Shown: one piece after another, positions 14,113 through 23,199 of the stretch
Layout of the letters: every line of letters starts with the position of its first letter
Numbering within the stretch: the first letter of the stretch is position 1
Source of the DNA: an uncultured Pelagibacteraceae bacterium
Lineage (GTDB): Bacteria > Pseudomonadota > Alphaproteobacteria > Pelagibacterales > Pelagibacteraceae
Direction of reading: 5' to 3'
NCBI GenBank assembly: GCA_902608065.1
Contig: CACLMO010000010.1
Coordinates: 1-27,848 of the forward strand
Length of the DNA stretch: 27,848 nucleotides
Notes under the pieces: model-generated
The model's input: the letters and a program-made list of their open reading frames with translations, nothing else
The model's database searches: none
Told to the model about the DNA's origin: nothing
Program-made: the position numbers and the translations under genes

Positions 14113-16026
14113 ATGATTGATAAAAATTTAAGTCCAAAAGAAATTTTTGAATTGGCTGTTTCTAAGCATAAATCTAAAGATTTTGAATATGCTGAAAAAT
14201 TGTATAATAAAGTTTTAGAAAAACGACCAGACCATACACAAACGATATTTCTTTTAGCGACTCTTTTTGTTGAAAAGAAAAATTTTATAAATGCTAAGAG
14301 GCTTTTTGAAAAAATAATTAAAATACAGCCTAATAATGCACTTGCTTATAATAGCTTAGGGATGATTTCTTTAGAATTGAATGATTATCTAACTGCATTG
14401 CAGTCTTATAAAAACGCAATTATCCTTAATCCAAAACTTAGTAATACAAGAAATAATCTTTGTATTTTGTTAAGTTCAATGAATTTTACACAATTAAGTA
14501 AAAAAGATCATCAAGAATTAAAAAATCTATTTATTTTATTATTTAAAAGAAATGATGTAGATCACACGGATATTTTTCGTAATGCTAAAAAAGTTTTATT
14601 TTATGAAATAAATTATGATGAGATTTTAAAAACAAAATCTAAAGTATCTTTACTAAAGAATCAAAATATCCATAAAATTATTAGCGATGATTTATTTTTG
14701 CTCATGATTCAAAAATCAATAATTTGTGATGCTGATTTAGAAAAAATGTTAATAAAAGTTAGAAAAGAAATACTAAATGAAAGTATAAATGAAAAAAATG
14801 ATTTAAGTAAAATTTTTAATTTTATTTTGAGTTTAGCAGAACAATGTTTTCTTAATGAATATGTTTTTTTTCAAACAGAAGATGAAGAAAAAAAAATAAG
14901 ATCATTGCTAAAAAAAATTGAAAAAAGTAAAAAGATCAATGAATTAGATATATCAATATTGGGATGCTATATTCCTCTATCACAAACAGAAAAAATAAAG
15001 AAAAAATTGATAAAATACAAATCGAATAATCTTTTATTTAATGATTTAATAAAAATTCAATTAAAAGAAATTAATAAAGAAAAAGAAATTAAAAAAACAA
15101 TAGGTAATTTAAAAACTATTACTGACAAAGTTTCACAAAAGGTAAAAAATCAATATGAAAAAAATCCATATCCAAGATGGCGCTATACATATCCAAATAT
15201 TAAAACACATTTTACAAATCGTTTTGAAAACCAAATTAGGCCCAATTTGATTAAATATTCAAAGATAGATAAATTTAACAGCCCTAATGTTTTAATTGCA
15301 GGCTGTGGAACGGGAAGACATTTATTTATAGTCAACAACTACTCAAATGCTAATATTCTTGGAATTGATTTAAGTTTATCAAGCTTAGCTTATGCTAAGA
15401 GAAAAACTGATGAAGCAGGAATTAAAAATATAAAATTTCTTCAAGCAGATATACTTGATCTAAAAAAATTAAAAAAAAAATTTGATATAATAGAATGCAT
15501 AGGTGTGCTCCATCATATGAAAGAGCCTACGAGTGGATTGAAAATTTTAATTGATTTACTAGAACCTCACGGTGTACTAAAATTAGGACTTTACAGCAGA
15601 ATAGCAAGGAAGCATGTGTATCAAGTAAGAAACTTTATAAAAAAAAACAATTTTAAAAGTAATATTTATGATATCAGACAATGTAGAAAAAAAATTTTAA
15701 GTTCTAATAATAATGATGAATTTTTTAGAAAAATTTCTTTCAGAAATGATTTTTATTCAACATCAACAGTTAGAGATTTAATTTTTCATGAACAGGAACA
15801 TTCTTTTACTATTTTAGAAATTTCTCAAATTCTTAAGAAATTTGAACTAGAATTTTTAGGATTTTCTGACTCCTTTATTAAAAGTAAATACTCTAAAATT
15901 TATAGCAGTGATAAGAAAAATGTTAATCTTGAAAATTGGGATAAATATGAAAGTTCTAATCCCAACACATTTATAGGTATGTATAATTTTTGGGTTAAAA
16001 AAAATGAAGATAAAAGAAACTCTTAA
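14113..16026 (+). CDS. TPR-repeat protein fused to a class I SAM-dependent methyltransferase
   Basis: A 637-residue two-part protein. Residues ~8-125 are three or so tetratricopeptide repeats (LYNKVLEKRPDH, LFEKIIKIQPNN, SYKNAIILNPK). Residues ~130-340 are lysine-rich, mostly helical and not recognised. A YEKNPYPRW motif at 348-356 leads into a methyltransferase fold with SAM motif I AGCGTGRH (396-403), the acidic loop LGIDLS, the FLQADILDL strand and GVLHHM at 464-469. YExNPYPRW before a methyltransferase recurs in bacterial TPR-methyltransferase proteins, but the acceptor is unknown. The last 23 bases overlap the next gene, also TPR-led. The first ~70 TPR residues match that neighbour closely. 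Confidence 0.85.
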   Translation: MIDKNLSPKEIFELAVSKHKSKDFEYAEKLYNKVLEKRPDHTQTIFLLATLFVEKKNFINAKRLFEKIIKIQPNNALAYNSLGMISLELNDYLTALQSYKNAIILNPKLSNTRNNLCILLSSMNFTQLSKKDHQELKNLFILLFKRNDVDHTDIFRNAKKVLFYEINYDEILKTKSKVSLLKNQNIHKIISDDLFLLMIQKSIICDADLEKMLIKVRKEILNESINEKNDLSKIFNFILSLAEQCFLNEYVFFQTEDEEKKIRSLLKKIEKSKKINELDISILGCYIPLSQTEKIKKKLIKYKSNNLLFNDLIKIQLKEINKEKEIKKTIGNLKTITDKVSQKVKNQYEKNPYPRWRYTYPNIKTHFTNRFENQIRPNLIKYSKIDKFNSPNVLIAGCGTGRHLFIVNNYSNANILGIDLSLSSLAYAKRKTDEAGIKNIKFLQADILDLKKLKKKFDIIECIGVLHHMKEPTSGLKILIDLLEPHGVLKLGLYSRIARKHVYQVRNFIKKNNFKSNIYDIRQCRKKILSSNNNDEFFRKISFRNDFYSTSTVRDLIFHEQEHSFTILEISQILKKFELEFLGFSDSFIKSKYSKIYSSDKKNVNLENWDKYESSNPNTFIGMYNFWVKKNEDKRNS

Positions 16027-17662
16027 TTTAGCAATTCAAAATCATAGAAAAAATGATTTAAAATTAGCGGCTCACCTTTATAAAAAGGTACTAGCTGTTG
16101 ATCCTCATCAAGTTGATGCAATTTTTTATTTAGCAACAATTGAAGTACAACAGAGAAATTTTATTGAAGCAAAAAAATTATATGAAAATGTAATTAGACT
16201 AAAGCCAAATCATTCACCAGCTCATGCAAATCTTGGAGCAACTATTCAAATTCTAGGAAACCCAAAAGAAGCCAGAATTTTATTTGAGAAAGCAATTGAA
16301 ATAGAACCTAATAATTCTGCGGCTCATAATAATTTAGGAGCAGTCCTTAAAGATTTAGGTGAATTGCAACTGGCTTTAAGGGCATGTAAAAGAGCAATCG
16401 AAATTCAACCAGATCCAAGTTCTTACAAAAATCTAGGTTTAATTTATCAAGAACTTGGAGAAATAAATAAAGCTATAGAATGCTACAAAAAAATAGCTGA
16501 AATGATACCCAACTCCTCATTAACATTTCAAAATCTTGGAAATTTATCCATGATGTTAGGTGATAATCCTAGCGCGATAAATTACTATGAAAAAGCATTA
16601 ACAATAGATGAAAATAATTTATCGCATTATTATAATCTATATGAATTAAAAAAAGATATATTAGATCAACGATTAATAAAAAAAATAAACGAAAAAATAA
16701 AAACTCCAGAAACTTCTAAAAAAAACATTGCCTACGGTAATTTTTTACTAGCAAATCATAAAGCAAAGGAAAAAAACTATGAGGCAGAAATTAAACATTT
16801 AATAGAAGCACATAAAAACTATTTTGAATCAGAAAACAAAAGATACCAAAAAGAAGTTGAATATTGGTTAAAAATTCTACCAAAGATAAAAGAATTAACA
16901 AACCTTGATAAAATTGATAATAAAATAATTAAAAGGAAAAATGATATTAAACCAATTTTTATAATTGGTGTTCCAAGATGCGGTTCTACTATTGTTGAAA
17001 AAATTATTACATCGGGCGAACAAAAAATCCACTCAGGTGAAGAAACAGGAGTTTTAACTAATTTTATTAAACAGAATGTAAACGATGGTATAGATATATT
17101 ACGTGATATAGAAAACTTTGAAATTAAGCTTTATCACAAATTTGAAGACAAAGGACTATTAAGCAAAGAAAGTAAATATTATTTTACAGATAAAAGTTTA
17201 GAAAATTTTTTTTATTTAGAATTAATTAAAAAAATATACCCTAATGCAAAAGTAATAAACTGTAAAAGAAACTCACTATCAAGCATTATTTCTATTTTAA
17301 AAAATAATTTACCCGGCATGCCCTGGGCACACAGTATTGAAAATATTTTTAAATATTTTGATATATATTATAATAAAATAGATAATTTTAACAAAGCACA
17401 TCCAAATTTTATTTATGAATTAAATTTCGAAAAATTATCTAATGATCCTGAGAAAGAGTCAAAAATGTTAATGAAATATTGTGAAATACCGTGGAGTAAT
17501 AAGTGTCTAGAATTTTATAAAAAAAGTGATTTAATTTCCAAAACTACTAGTAATCTACAAATAAGAAGTGCAATTTTTAAACATTCACCCAATAAACATT
17601 TATTTTATAAAAAATATTTAGATGTTTATGGTAACAAGTACTCATGGTTTAAACAAAGATGA
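16004..17662 (+). CDS. TPR-repeat sulfotransferase
   Basis: A 552-residue protein. About six tetratricopeptide repeats fill residues 1-215 (repeat ends such as YKKVLAVDPH, YENVIRLKPNH, FEKAIEIEPNN, YEKALTIDENN). They are followed by a helical linker and a PAPS-dependent sulfotransferase domain from about residue 315. The 5'-phosphosulfate loop is IIGVPRCGST (320-329), the 3'-phosphate region is CKRNSLSSIIS (420-430), and the C-terminal SKTTSNLQIRSAIFKHS is typical of TPR-linked bacterial sulfotransferases. These resemble protein-tyrosine or glycan sulfotransferases, but the target is unknown. Start 16004 lies inside the preceding gene, and the stop overlaps mnmE by 4 bases (ATGA), so the three genes are translationally linked. 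Confidence 0.85.
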   Translation: MKIKETLNLAIQNHRKNDLKLAAHLYKKVLAVDPHQVDAIFYLATIEVQQRNFIEAKKLYENVIRLKPNHSPAHANLGATIQILGNPKEARILFEKAIEIEPNNSAAHNNLGAVLKDLGELQLALRACKRAIEIQPDPSSYKNLGLIYQELGEINKAIECYKKIAEMIPNSSLTFQNLGNLSMMLGDNPSAINYYEKALTIDENNLSHYYNLYELKKDILDQRLIKKINEKIKTPETSKKNIAYGNFLLANHKAKEKNYEAEIKHLIEAHKNYFESENKRYQKEVEYWLKILPKIKELTNLDKIDNKIIKRKNDIKPIFIIGVPRCGSTIVEKIITSGEQKIHSGEETGVLTNFIKQNVNDGIDILRDIENFEIKLYHKFEDKGLLSKESKYYFTDKSLENFFYLELIKKIYPNAKVINCKRNSLSSIISILKNNLPGMPWAHSIENIFKYFDIYYNKIDNFNKAHPNFIYELNFEKLSNDPEKESKMLMKYCEIPWSNKCLEFYKKSDLISKTTSNLQIRSAIFKHSPNKHLFYKKYLDVYGNKYSWFKQR

Positions 17663-18990
17663 CAATTTATGCTTTATCTACTGGCGCAGGCATTTCTGGA
17701 GTAGCCGTCATAAGAGTATCGGGTAAAAATACAGCTGAAGTAATAAAAAAATTGACAGGATCAGAATTACCTCGCCCTAGAGTGGCTACACTCAAAAAGT
17801 TCAATAAAAATGGGGGAAAAGAGCTAATCGACGAAGGAGTAATTATATGGTTTCCAGGCCCAAATAGCTACACAGGCGAAGATATGGCAGAATTCCATGT
17901 CCATGGTAGCAGAGCAGTAGTCAAAGCTATGCATTCAGCAATTTCAAAGATAAAAAGTTGCCGTTTAGCTGAGGCTGGTGAGTTCACTAAAAGAGCATTT
18001 CAAAATGGCAAAATAAATTTATTAAAAGCAGAAAGTATTTCTGATTTAATTTCTGCGGAAACAGAAATTCAAAGAAAGCAAGCCGTTAAAATTATGAGCG
18101 GTAAATCATCTGACAAATTTAACTCCTGGAGGAAAAAATTAATAAAAATTTTATCTCATGTTGAGGCGAAAATAGATTTTCCTGATGAAGATCTACCAAA
18201 AAATATTATCAATGAAATAAAAAAAACATCTAGCATTGTGATAAATGAAATAAAAAAAACGTTAAATGATCAAAAAGTTGGAGAAAGAATAAGAGAAGGG
18301 TTTAAAATAGCCATCGTTGGACCGACAAATTCTGGAAAATCAAGTTTATTAAATTACCTATCAAAAAGAGATGTTGCGATAGTTTCTGAAATTGCTGGCA
18401 CAACAAGAGATGTAATAGAAACTCATCTTAATCTTGATGGTTATCCAGTCATAATTTCCGATACAGCGGGGATAAGAACTTCAAAAAATGAAATAGAAAA
18501 AAAAGGTATTAAAATAGCTTTAAAAAGAGCAGAAAATGCTGATTTAAGGTTGGTAATAATATCAGCAAAAAACAACGATTTTACAAAAGTTTTAAAGGAT
18601 TTATTGATCAAAAACGCTATTTTAGTATTAAATAAATCAGATTTAATTAAAGGAAAGCTAAATAGTAAATTTAAAAATTATGAGCATGTTTTGATATCCA
18701 TAAAAAAAGATTTAAACTTAAATAAACTAATTAAAAAAATAAAAAGTAAACTTAAAAATAAATTTACAACGAACGAAGATATTTTAATTACTAGAGAAAG
18801 ACACAGGCAAAACTTAATTAACTGTGTTAAACATTTGGAAAAATTTCAAAAAAAACACTCCACTCAGGATTTCGATAAGGCTGCTGAAGATTTAAGATTA
18901 GCCACAAGACATCTAGGTATGATAGTTGGAAAAGTAGATGTAGAAGAGCTATTAGGTAGCATTTTCAACGATTTTTGTATTGGTAAATAA
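17659..18990 (+). CDS. mnmE: tRNA uridine-5-carboxymethylaminomethyl modification GTPase MnmE
   Basis: MnmE with MnmG installs the (carboxymethyl)aminomethyl group on wobble uridine 34 of several tRNAs. The N-terminal tetrahydrofolate-binding domain (TIYALSTGAGISGVAVIRVSG, GPNSYTGEDMAEFHVHGS) is followed by the helical domain and the inserted GTPase: P-loop GPTNSGKS at 221-228, the GTTRD switch, DTAGIR and LNKSD. The essential C-terminal CIGK is at 440-443. At 443 residues it is normal. The ATG at 17659 overlaps the sulfotransferase stop by 4 bases, so its expression appears tied to the accessory pair upstream. The GTG-rich, more ordered codon use expected of a core gene is seen. Confidence 0.96.
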   Translation: MTIYALSTGAGISGVAVIRVSGKNTAEVIKKLTGSELPRPRVATLKKFNKNGGKELIDEGVIIWFPGPNSYTGEDMAEFHVHGSRAVVKAMHSAISKIKSCRLAEAGEFTKRAFQNGKINLLKAESISDLISAETEIQRKQAVKIMSGKSSDKFNSWRKKLIKILSHVEAKIDFPDEDLPKNIINEIKKTSSIVINEIKKTLNDQKVGERIREGFKIAIVGPTNSGKSSLLNYLSKRDVAIVSEIAGTTRDVIETHLNLDGYPVIISDTAGIRTSKNEIEKKGIKIALKRAENADLRLVIISAKNNDFTKVLKDLLIKNAILVLNKSDLIKGKLNSKFKNYEHVLISIKKDLNLNKLIKKIKSKLKNKFTTNEDILITRERHRQNLINCVKHLEKFQKKHSTQDFDKAAEDLRLATRHLGMIVGKVDVEELLGSIFNDFCIGK

Positions 18991-19037
18991 ACCAGTAATC
19001 AGCTTGTAAATCCATATATCATCTATAAATTCAGGCT

Positions 19038-20912
19038 ATGAAAGATGATTTGTCATTTGACGTAGTAGTGATCGGTGGAGGTCATGCGGGATGTGAAGCA
19101 GCTGCCGCCTCAGCTCGAATGGGAGTTAATACCGGCTTGTTTACTCACAAAATAGAAACTATAGGTGAGATGTCTTGTAACCCGGCCATTGGAGGCTTAG
19201 GGAAAGGTCACCTTGTGAAGGAGATCGATGCTCTTGATGGAGTAATGGGTGTAGTAGCTGATAAATCAGGAATTCAATTTAGATTGCTAAATAGAAGTCG
19301 AGGACCAGCTGTGAGAGGACCTAGAACACAGTCAGATCGTGCTTTATACAAAAAATATATGCAAAAAATGCTCCTAAGTTACTGTAATTTAAGGGTTTTT
19401 TCGGACCCTGTAATTGAGTTCATTTTTGACAAAAATCAGGTAGTTGGGTTTCACACTAAGTCAGGAAAAAAAATAAATTGTAAAAAAATGATATTAACAA
19501 CAGGAACATTTCTAAACGGGCTTATTCATATCGGTGATGAAAGAACTCCGGCAGGTCGGCATAATGAAAAACCATCGACAGGGTTAAGTGAACAGTTAGA
19601 AAAATTTAAAATGAAATTAGGAAGACTTAAAACTGGAACTCCACCACGATTAGATGGGTCAACAATTAATTATGAGAATTTGGAAAAACAAGATGCCGAC
19701 ACTGATCCAGAATATTTTTCTTTTTTGACAAAAAAAACTTATAACAAGCAAATTGCATGTAGTGTTACTTATACAAATAAAAAAGTTCATGAAATTATAA
19801 AAAAGAATTTAAAAAAAAGTGCTATGTACTCAGGAAACATCAAAGGTGTTGGACCAAGATACTGTCCAGCAATAGAAGATAAAATTGTTAAATTTTCAGA
19901 CAAGACAAGACATCAAATTTTTCTGGAACCAGAAGGCTTAAATGACAAAACTGTCTATCCAAACGGCATTTCAACGTCTTTGCCCGCTGATGTACAGGCT
20001 GAAATATTGAGTAAAATCAATGGGTTAGAGCGTACTCGTATAATTAGACCCGGTTATGCTATCGAATACGATTATGTTGATCCCAGAGAACTAAATTCTA
20101 CTTTAGAAACAAAAAAAATTAAGTCTCTTTATCTCGCTGGCCAAATAAATGGAACAACTGGATACGAAGAAGCAGCAGCGCAGGGACTCATGGCTGGAAT
20201 TAATGCTGCTTTAAGAATTAGAAAACAGGAACCGTTAGTTTTAGATCGAGCCCAAGCATATATAGGTGTGATGATTGATGACTTGGTTACTAAAGGTGTT
20301 GCGGAACCCTATCGTATGTTTACATCACGTGCGGAATACAGATTAAGTTTAAGAGCAGATAATGCTGATGCACGATTAACTCAAATAGGTATAAATATAG
20401 GTGTTGTAAAAGCACCAAGAACAGAAATATTTACTAAAAAAATCAATAAAATCAATGAGTTAATCAATACTCTTAAAACACTTAAAATAACACCAAATGA
20501 AGCCGAAAAATTCAATATAAAAATAGCAAAGGATGGCATTAAAAGATCTGCTTTGGAGATCTTATCTAGGGAGGCAGTAGATTTTGGTAAATTAAGAAAA
20601 ATTTGGAGCAAAATACCAAAAGCAAGAATAGATGAAGAGGAACAAATTGAGATAAACGCACACTATTTGGGTTATCTAGATAAGCAGGAAGCTGACATTA
20701 TTGCATTTAGAAAAGACGAAAATTTATTAATACCCGAAAACATAGATTATTCTAAATTAAGTGGTCTTTCGAATGAGGTTAAGAGTAAGTTTAAACTTAT
20801 TAGGCCTAAAACGCTTGGACAGGCACTAAGAATTGATGGAATTACCCCTGCTGCAGCATATATATTACTTTCTCATATAAAAAATGGTCCAAAAAAGCTT
20901 AAAACAGCATAG
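19038..20912 (+). CDS. mnmG: tRNA uridine-5-carboxymethylaminomethyl modification enzyme MnmG (GidA)
   Basis: MnmG is the FAD-dependent partner of MnmE. The dinucleotide-binding motif [14 protein letters not shown] has its glycines at 13-18. [49 protein letters not shown], the second flavin motif [20 protein letters not shown] and the [10 protein letters not shown] stretch are diagnostic. The C-terminal MnmE-interacting helical domain ends in [13 protein letters not shown]. At 624 residues it is full length. A 47-bp gap separates it from mnmE, and I see no RNA gene or terminator there. The next gene, rsmG, begins at the very next base after its stop. Confidence 0.97.
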   Translation: MKDDLSFDVVVIGGGHAGCEAAAASARMGVNTGLFTHKIETIGEMSCNPAIGGLGKGHLVKEIDALDGVMGVVADKSGIQFRLLNRSRGPAVRGPRTQSDRALYKKYMQKMLLSYCNLRVFSDPVIEFIFDKNQVVGFHTKSGKKINCKKMILTTGTFLNGLIHIGDERTPAGRHNEKPSTGLSEQLEKFKMKLGRLKTGTPPRLDGSTINYENLEKQDADTDPEYFSFLTKKTYNKQIACSVTYTNKKVHEIIKKNLKKSAMYSGNIKGVGPRYCPAIEDKIVKFSDKTRHQIFLEPEGLNDKTVYPNGISTSLPADVQAEILSKINGLERTRIIRPGYAIEYDYVDPRELNSTLETKKIKSLYLAGQINGTTGYEEAAAQGLMAGINAALRIRKQEPLVLDRAQAYIGVMIDDLVTKGVAEPYRMFTSRAEYRLSLRADNADARLTQIGINIGVVKAPRTEIFTKKINKINELINTLKTLKITPNEAEKFNIKIAKDGIKRSALEILSREAVDFGKLRKIWSKIPKARIDEEEQIEINAHYLGYLDKQEADIIAFRKDENLLIPENIDYSKLSGLSNEVKSKFKLIRPKTLGQALRIDGITPAAAYILLSHIKNGPKKLKTA

Positions 20913-21548
20913 ATGGACAAATCCGTTCAAATAGATACATTCTGTAGCAATTCTCGAGTTTCACGTGAAACACTTAATAGTTTAAAAAAGTACGAAAATT
21001 TGCTAATCGAGGAGAATAATAAACTAAATCTTATTGGCAAATCTACGATTAACAGCATTTGGATAAGACACTTTCTAGATAGCTTCCAAGTGATTGATTT
21101 TATTGACAAAAATGATAAAGTATTGGTTGACTTGGGTTCTGGAGCTGGTTTTCCCGGTTTAGTTCTGGCTATAGCGTCAAAAGATAGAGATATTCCTTTA
21201 AAAGTTAAATTAATTGAAAAAAGTCCTAAAAAAACAAAATTTCTAAAAAAAATAATTAAAGAACTCCATCTTAATGCAGAAGTGTTAACTGTAAATATCT
21301 TAGAAGAGGAAATTATTTTTAATGAAAATGTATTTGTTGCAAGAGCATTCAAGCCTCTAAACGTAATTTTCGAACTTATGCACAAAAAGGCAAAGAATTT
21401 TGAAAAAATTTTTATTTTTCTAGGAAAAACTGGCAATCAAGAGCTACTTGAAGCTTCAAAAATTTGGGATATGAAGTATAAGCAAAGAGTAAGTATAACT
21501 AGCAATGATTCGACAATAATAAAAGTAGAAAAAATAAAAAAAAAATAA
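20913..21548 (+). CDS. rsmG: 16S rRNA (guanine527-N7)-methyltransferase RsmG (GidB)
   Basis: RsmG methylates G527 of 16S rRNA using SAM. KLNLIGKST and RHFLDSFQV lead to the SAM motif VDLGSGAGFPG at residues 72-82. KLIEKSPKKTKFLK and VFVARAFKPL are further family landmarks, and the 211-residue length is normal. The start follows the mnmG stop directly. Codons 16-20 (V-S-R-E-T) encode the centromere site parS, a dual use known from other bacteria where rsmG precedes parAB. The gene ends 2 bases before the parA start. Confidence 0.95.
   Translation: MDKSVQIDTFCSNSRVSRETLNSLKKYENLLIEENNKLNLIGKSTINSIWIRHFLDSFQVIDFIDKNDKVLVDLGSGAGFPGLVLAIASKDRDIPLKVKLIEKSPKKTKFLKKIIKELHLNAEVLTVNILEEEIIFNENVFVARAFKPLNVIFELMHKKAKNFEKIFIFLGKTGNQELLEASKIWDMKYKQRVSITSNDSTIIKVEKIKKK
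20957..20972. promoter_or_regulatory. parS: parS centromere site inside rsmG
   Basis: The perfect 14-bp palindrome GTTTCACGTGAAAC lies at 20958-20971. Over the 16-bp consensus TGTTTCACGTGAAACA only the first base differs (A for T at 20957). ParB binds this sequence and loads onto DNA as a CTP-dependent clamp. It lies about 600 bp before parA and about 12 kb from the putative origin. It is the only good copy I see in the window. Confidence 0.92.
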
Positions 21549-21550
21549 AA

Positions 21551-22351
21551 TTGAAAAATACTCAAATTATTTCTGTAATAAATCAAAAGGGTGGTGTGGG
21601 GAAAACTACTACTGTTATAAATTTAGCAACTGCACTTTCACTTCACAACAAAAAAGTTTTAGTTATTGATCTAGATCCACAAGGTAATGCAACTACAGGA
21701 TTCGGTCTTTCAAATATTGATAATAACAAAACAATTTATGATGTACTAAATGGTAATTGTAACTTTGAAGAATCTATAAAAGATACTAAAATTAAAAACT
21801 TAAAAATTGTTTCATCAAATGTAGATCTTTCTGGGTTAGAAGTTGAAACTGCAACTGAAAATCGTAGAGCTTTTTTACTAAAAGACAAAATTCAGGATTT
21901 TATTAATAGTGATAAGAATGATTTTTCATATGTTTTTATTGATTGTCCACCGTCATTAAGTCTTTTGACTGTTATGGCTCTAGTAGTTGCTAAATCTTTG
22001 ATAGTTCCACTCCAAGCCGAATTTTTTGCTCTCGAAGGATTAAGTCAACTAGTTAAAACTATTGATAGAATTAAGGAAAAATTAAATCCTACTCTTGATA
22101 TAAGAGGCGTTCTTTTAACGATGTTTGATAAAAGAAATAAACTTTCGTCCGAAGTAGATTCTGAAGCTAGAAAATTTTTTAAAAACAAAGTTTATGAAAC
22201 TGTTATACCAAGGAATGTAAGACTTTCCGAAGCCCCATCACATGGTACTCCCGTTTTAATATATGACAAAACATGTTCTGGCAGTAAGTCTTATTTAAGT
22301 TTTACAGATGAATTTTTAAAACAGGAAAATATAATGGAAAGTGCGGCTTAG
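21551..22351 (+). CDS. parA: chromosome-partitioning ATPase ParA (Soj)
   Basis: ParA is the Walker-type ATPase whose nucleoid gradient moves ParB-parS complexes. The deviant Walker A KGGVGKT is at 13-19, the A' motif VIDLDPQGNAT at about 38-48, and Walker B is in VFIDCPPSLSLLT. RNVRLSEAPSHGTPV closes the domain. At 266 residues it is the small chromosomal type without an N-terminal regulatory helix-turn-helix domain. The start is TTG at 21551, 2 bases after the rsmG stop. No ATG lies between it and the ISVINQKGGVGK start, so TTG is required. The stop overlaps parB by one base. Confidence 0.96.
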   Translation: MKNTQIISVINQKGGVGKTTTVINLATALSLHNKKVLVIDLDPQGNATTGFGLSNIDNNKTIYDVLNGNCNFEESIKDTKIKNLKIVSSNVDLSGLEVETATENRRAFLLKDKIQDFINSDKNDFSYVFIDCPPSLSLLTVMALVVAKSLIVPLQAEFFALEGLSQLVKTIDRIKEKLNPTLDIRGVLLTMFDKRNKLSSEVDSEARKFFKNKVYETVIPRNVRLSEAPSHGTPVLIYDKTCSGSKSYLSFTDEFLKQENIMESAA

Positions 22352-23199
22352 TGATTGAAAATAAGCTTAAAAAAGGATTAGGAAGAGGTCTTTCTTCACT
22401 ACTTGGAGATTCTAATAAAAAAATTCAAACCAATAAAGTTTCAATAAACGATTTAACAAGAAATAAATTTCAACCTAGAAAAAATTTTAACAAAGATAGC
22501 TTAGATGAATTAACAAGTTCAATTAAGGAACAAGGAGTTATACAGCCAATAGTTGTCAGGCCTGATAAAAATTCAGATGGAAAATATGAAATTATTGCTG
22601 GCGAAAGAAGATGGCTAGCGTCTCAAAATGCCGGCCTACATGAAGTTCCTGTTGTCATACTTAATGTTGATGATGTTAAATCTTTAGAATTCGCTATTGT
22701 TGAAAATGTTCAAAGACAAGATTTAAATTCAATAGAGGAAGCTATAGGTTATCAAAGATTAATTGATGAATTTAATTATAATCAGGATAAATTATCAAAG
22801 TTTATTGGCAAAAGTAGAAGCTATATTGCAAATTCATTAAGATTATTATCATTGCCTGATGAAGTGAAATTAATGGTAGAACAAAACAGCCTATCAGCTG
22901 GTCATGCCCGATCTTTGGTAGGATTAAATAATTCTGCAGAACTAGCAAAAAAAATAGTTGAAAAAAAACTTTCTGTCAGACAATCTGAGGTACTCGCTAA
23001 ACAATTCAGAGACAAAAAATTTAAACTAATTCATAAGAAAGACGCAAACATATTAGATTTGCAAAAAGCTCTAGAAGAAAAAACAGGTTTAAATGTATCC
23101 ATTATTAATAAAAAAAATAATTCCGGAAAAATTACATTTGAATATAATGATCTTAATCAATTAGATAAAATTATTGATATAATTAAGAAAAACTATTAG
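22351..23199 (+). CDS. parB: chromosome-partitioning protein ParB (Spo0J)
   Basis: ParB is the CTPase clamp that binds parS and spreads along DNA to form the partition complex. KKGLGRGLSSLLGD (residues 7-20) is the family N-terminus and contains the ParA-activating arginines. The CTP-binding domain has FQPRKNF, EQGVIQPIVVRP and AGERRW (83-88), with ENVQRQDLNSIEEA after it. The helix-turn-helix with IGKSRSYIANSLRLLSLP and SAGHARSLVG recognises parS, and a C-terminal dimerisation domain follows. The start is GTG at 22351, sharing one base with the parA stop. At 282 residues it is normal. The final 17 bases overlap the end of the convergent holA. Confidence 0.96.
   Translation: MIENKLKKGLGRGLSSLLGDSNKKIQTNKVSINDLTRNKFQPRKNFNKDSLDELTSSIKEQGVIQPIVVRPDKNSDGKYEIIAGERRWLASQNAGLHEVPVVILNVDDVKSLEFAIVENVQRQDLNSIEEAIGYQRLIDEFNYNQDKLSKFIGKSRSYIANSLRLLSLPDEVKLMVEQNSLSAGHARSLVGLNNSAELAKKIVEKKLSVRQSEVLAKQFRDKKFKLIHKKDANILDLQKALEEKTGLNVSIINKKNNSGKITFEYNDLNQLDKIIDIIKKNY

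Noticed and set aside
14113..17662. TPR gene pair as a recent horizontal transfer or mobile element
   Set aside because: Base composition and codon use look like the neighbours, and there are no flanking repeats, integrase or tRNA site.
18991..19037. tRNA or small RNA between mnmE and mnmG
   Set aside because: Only 47 bp, too short for a tRNA, and no stable hairpin seen.
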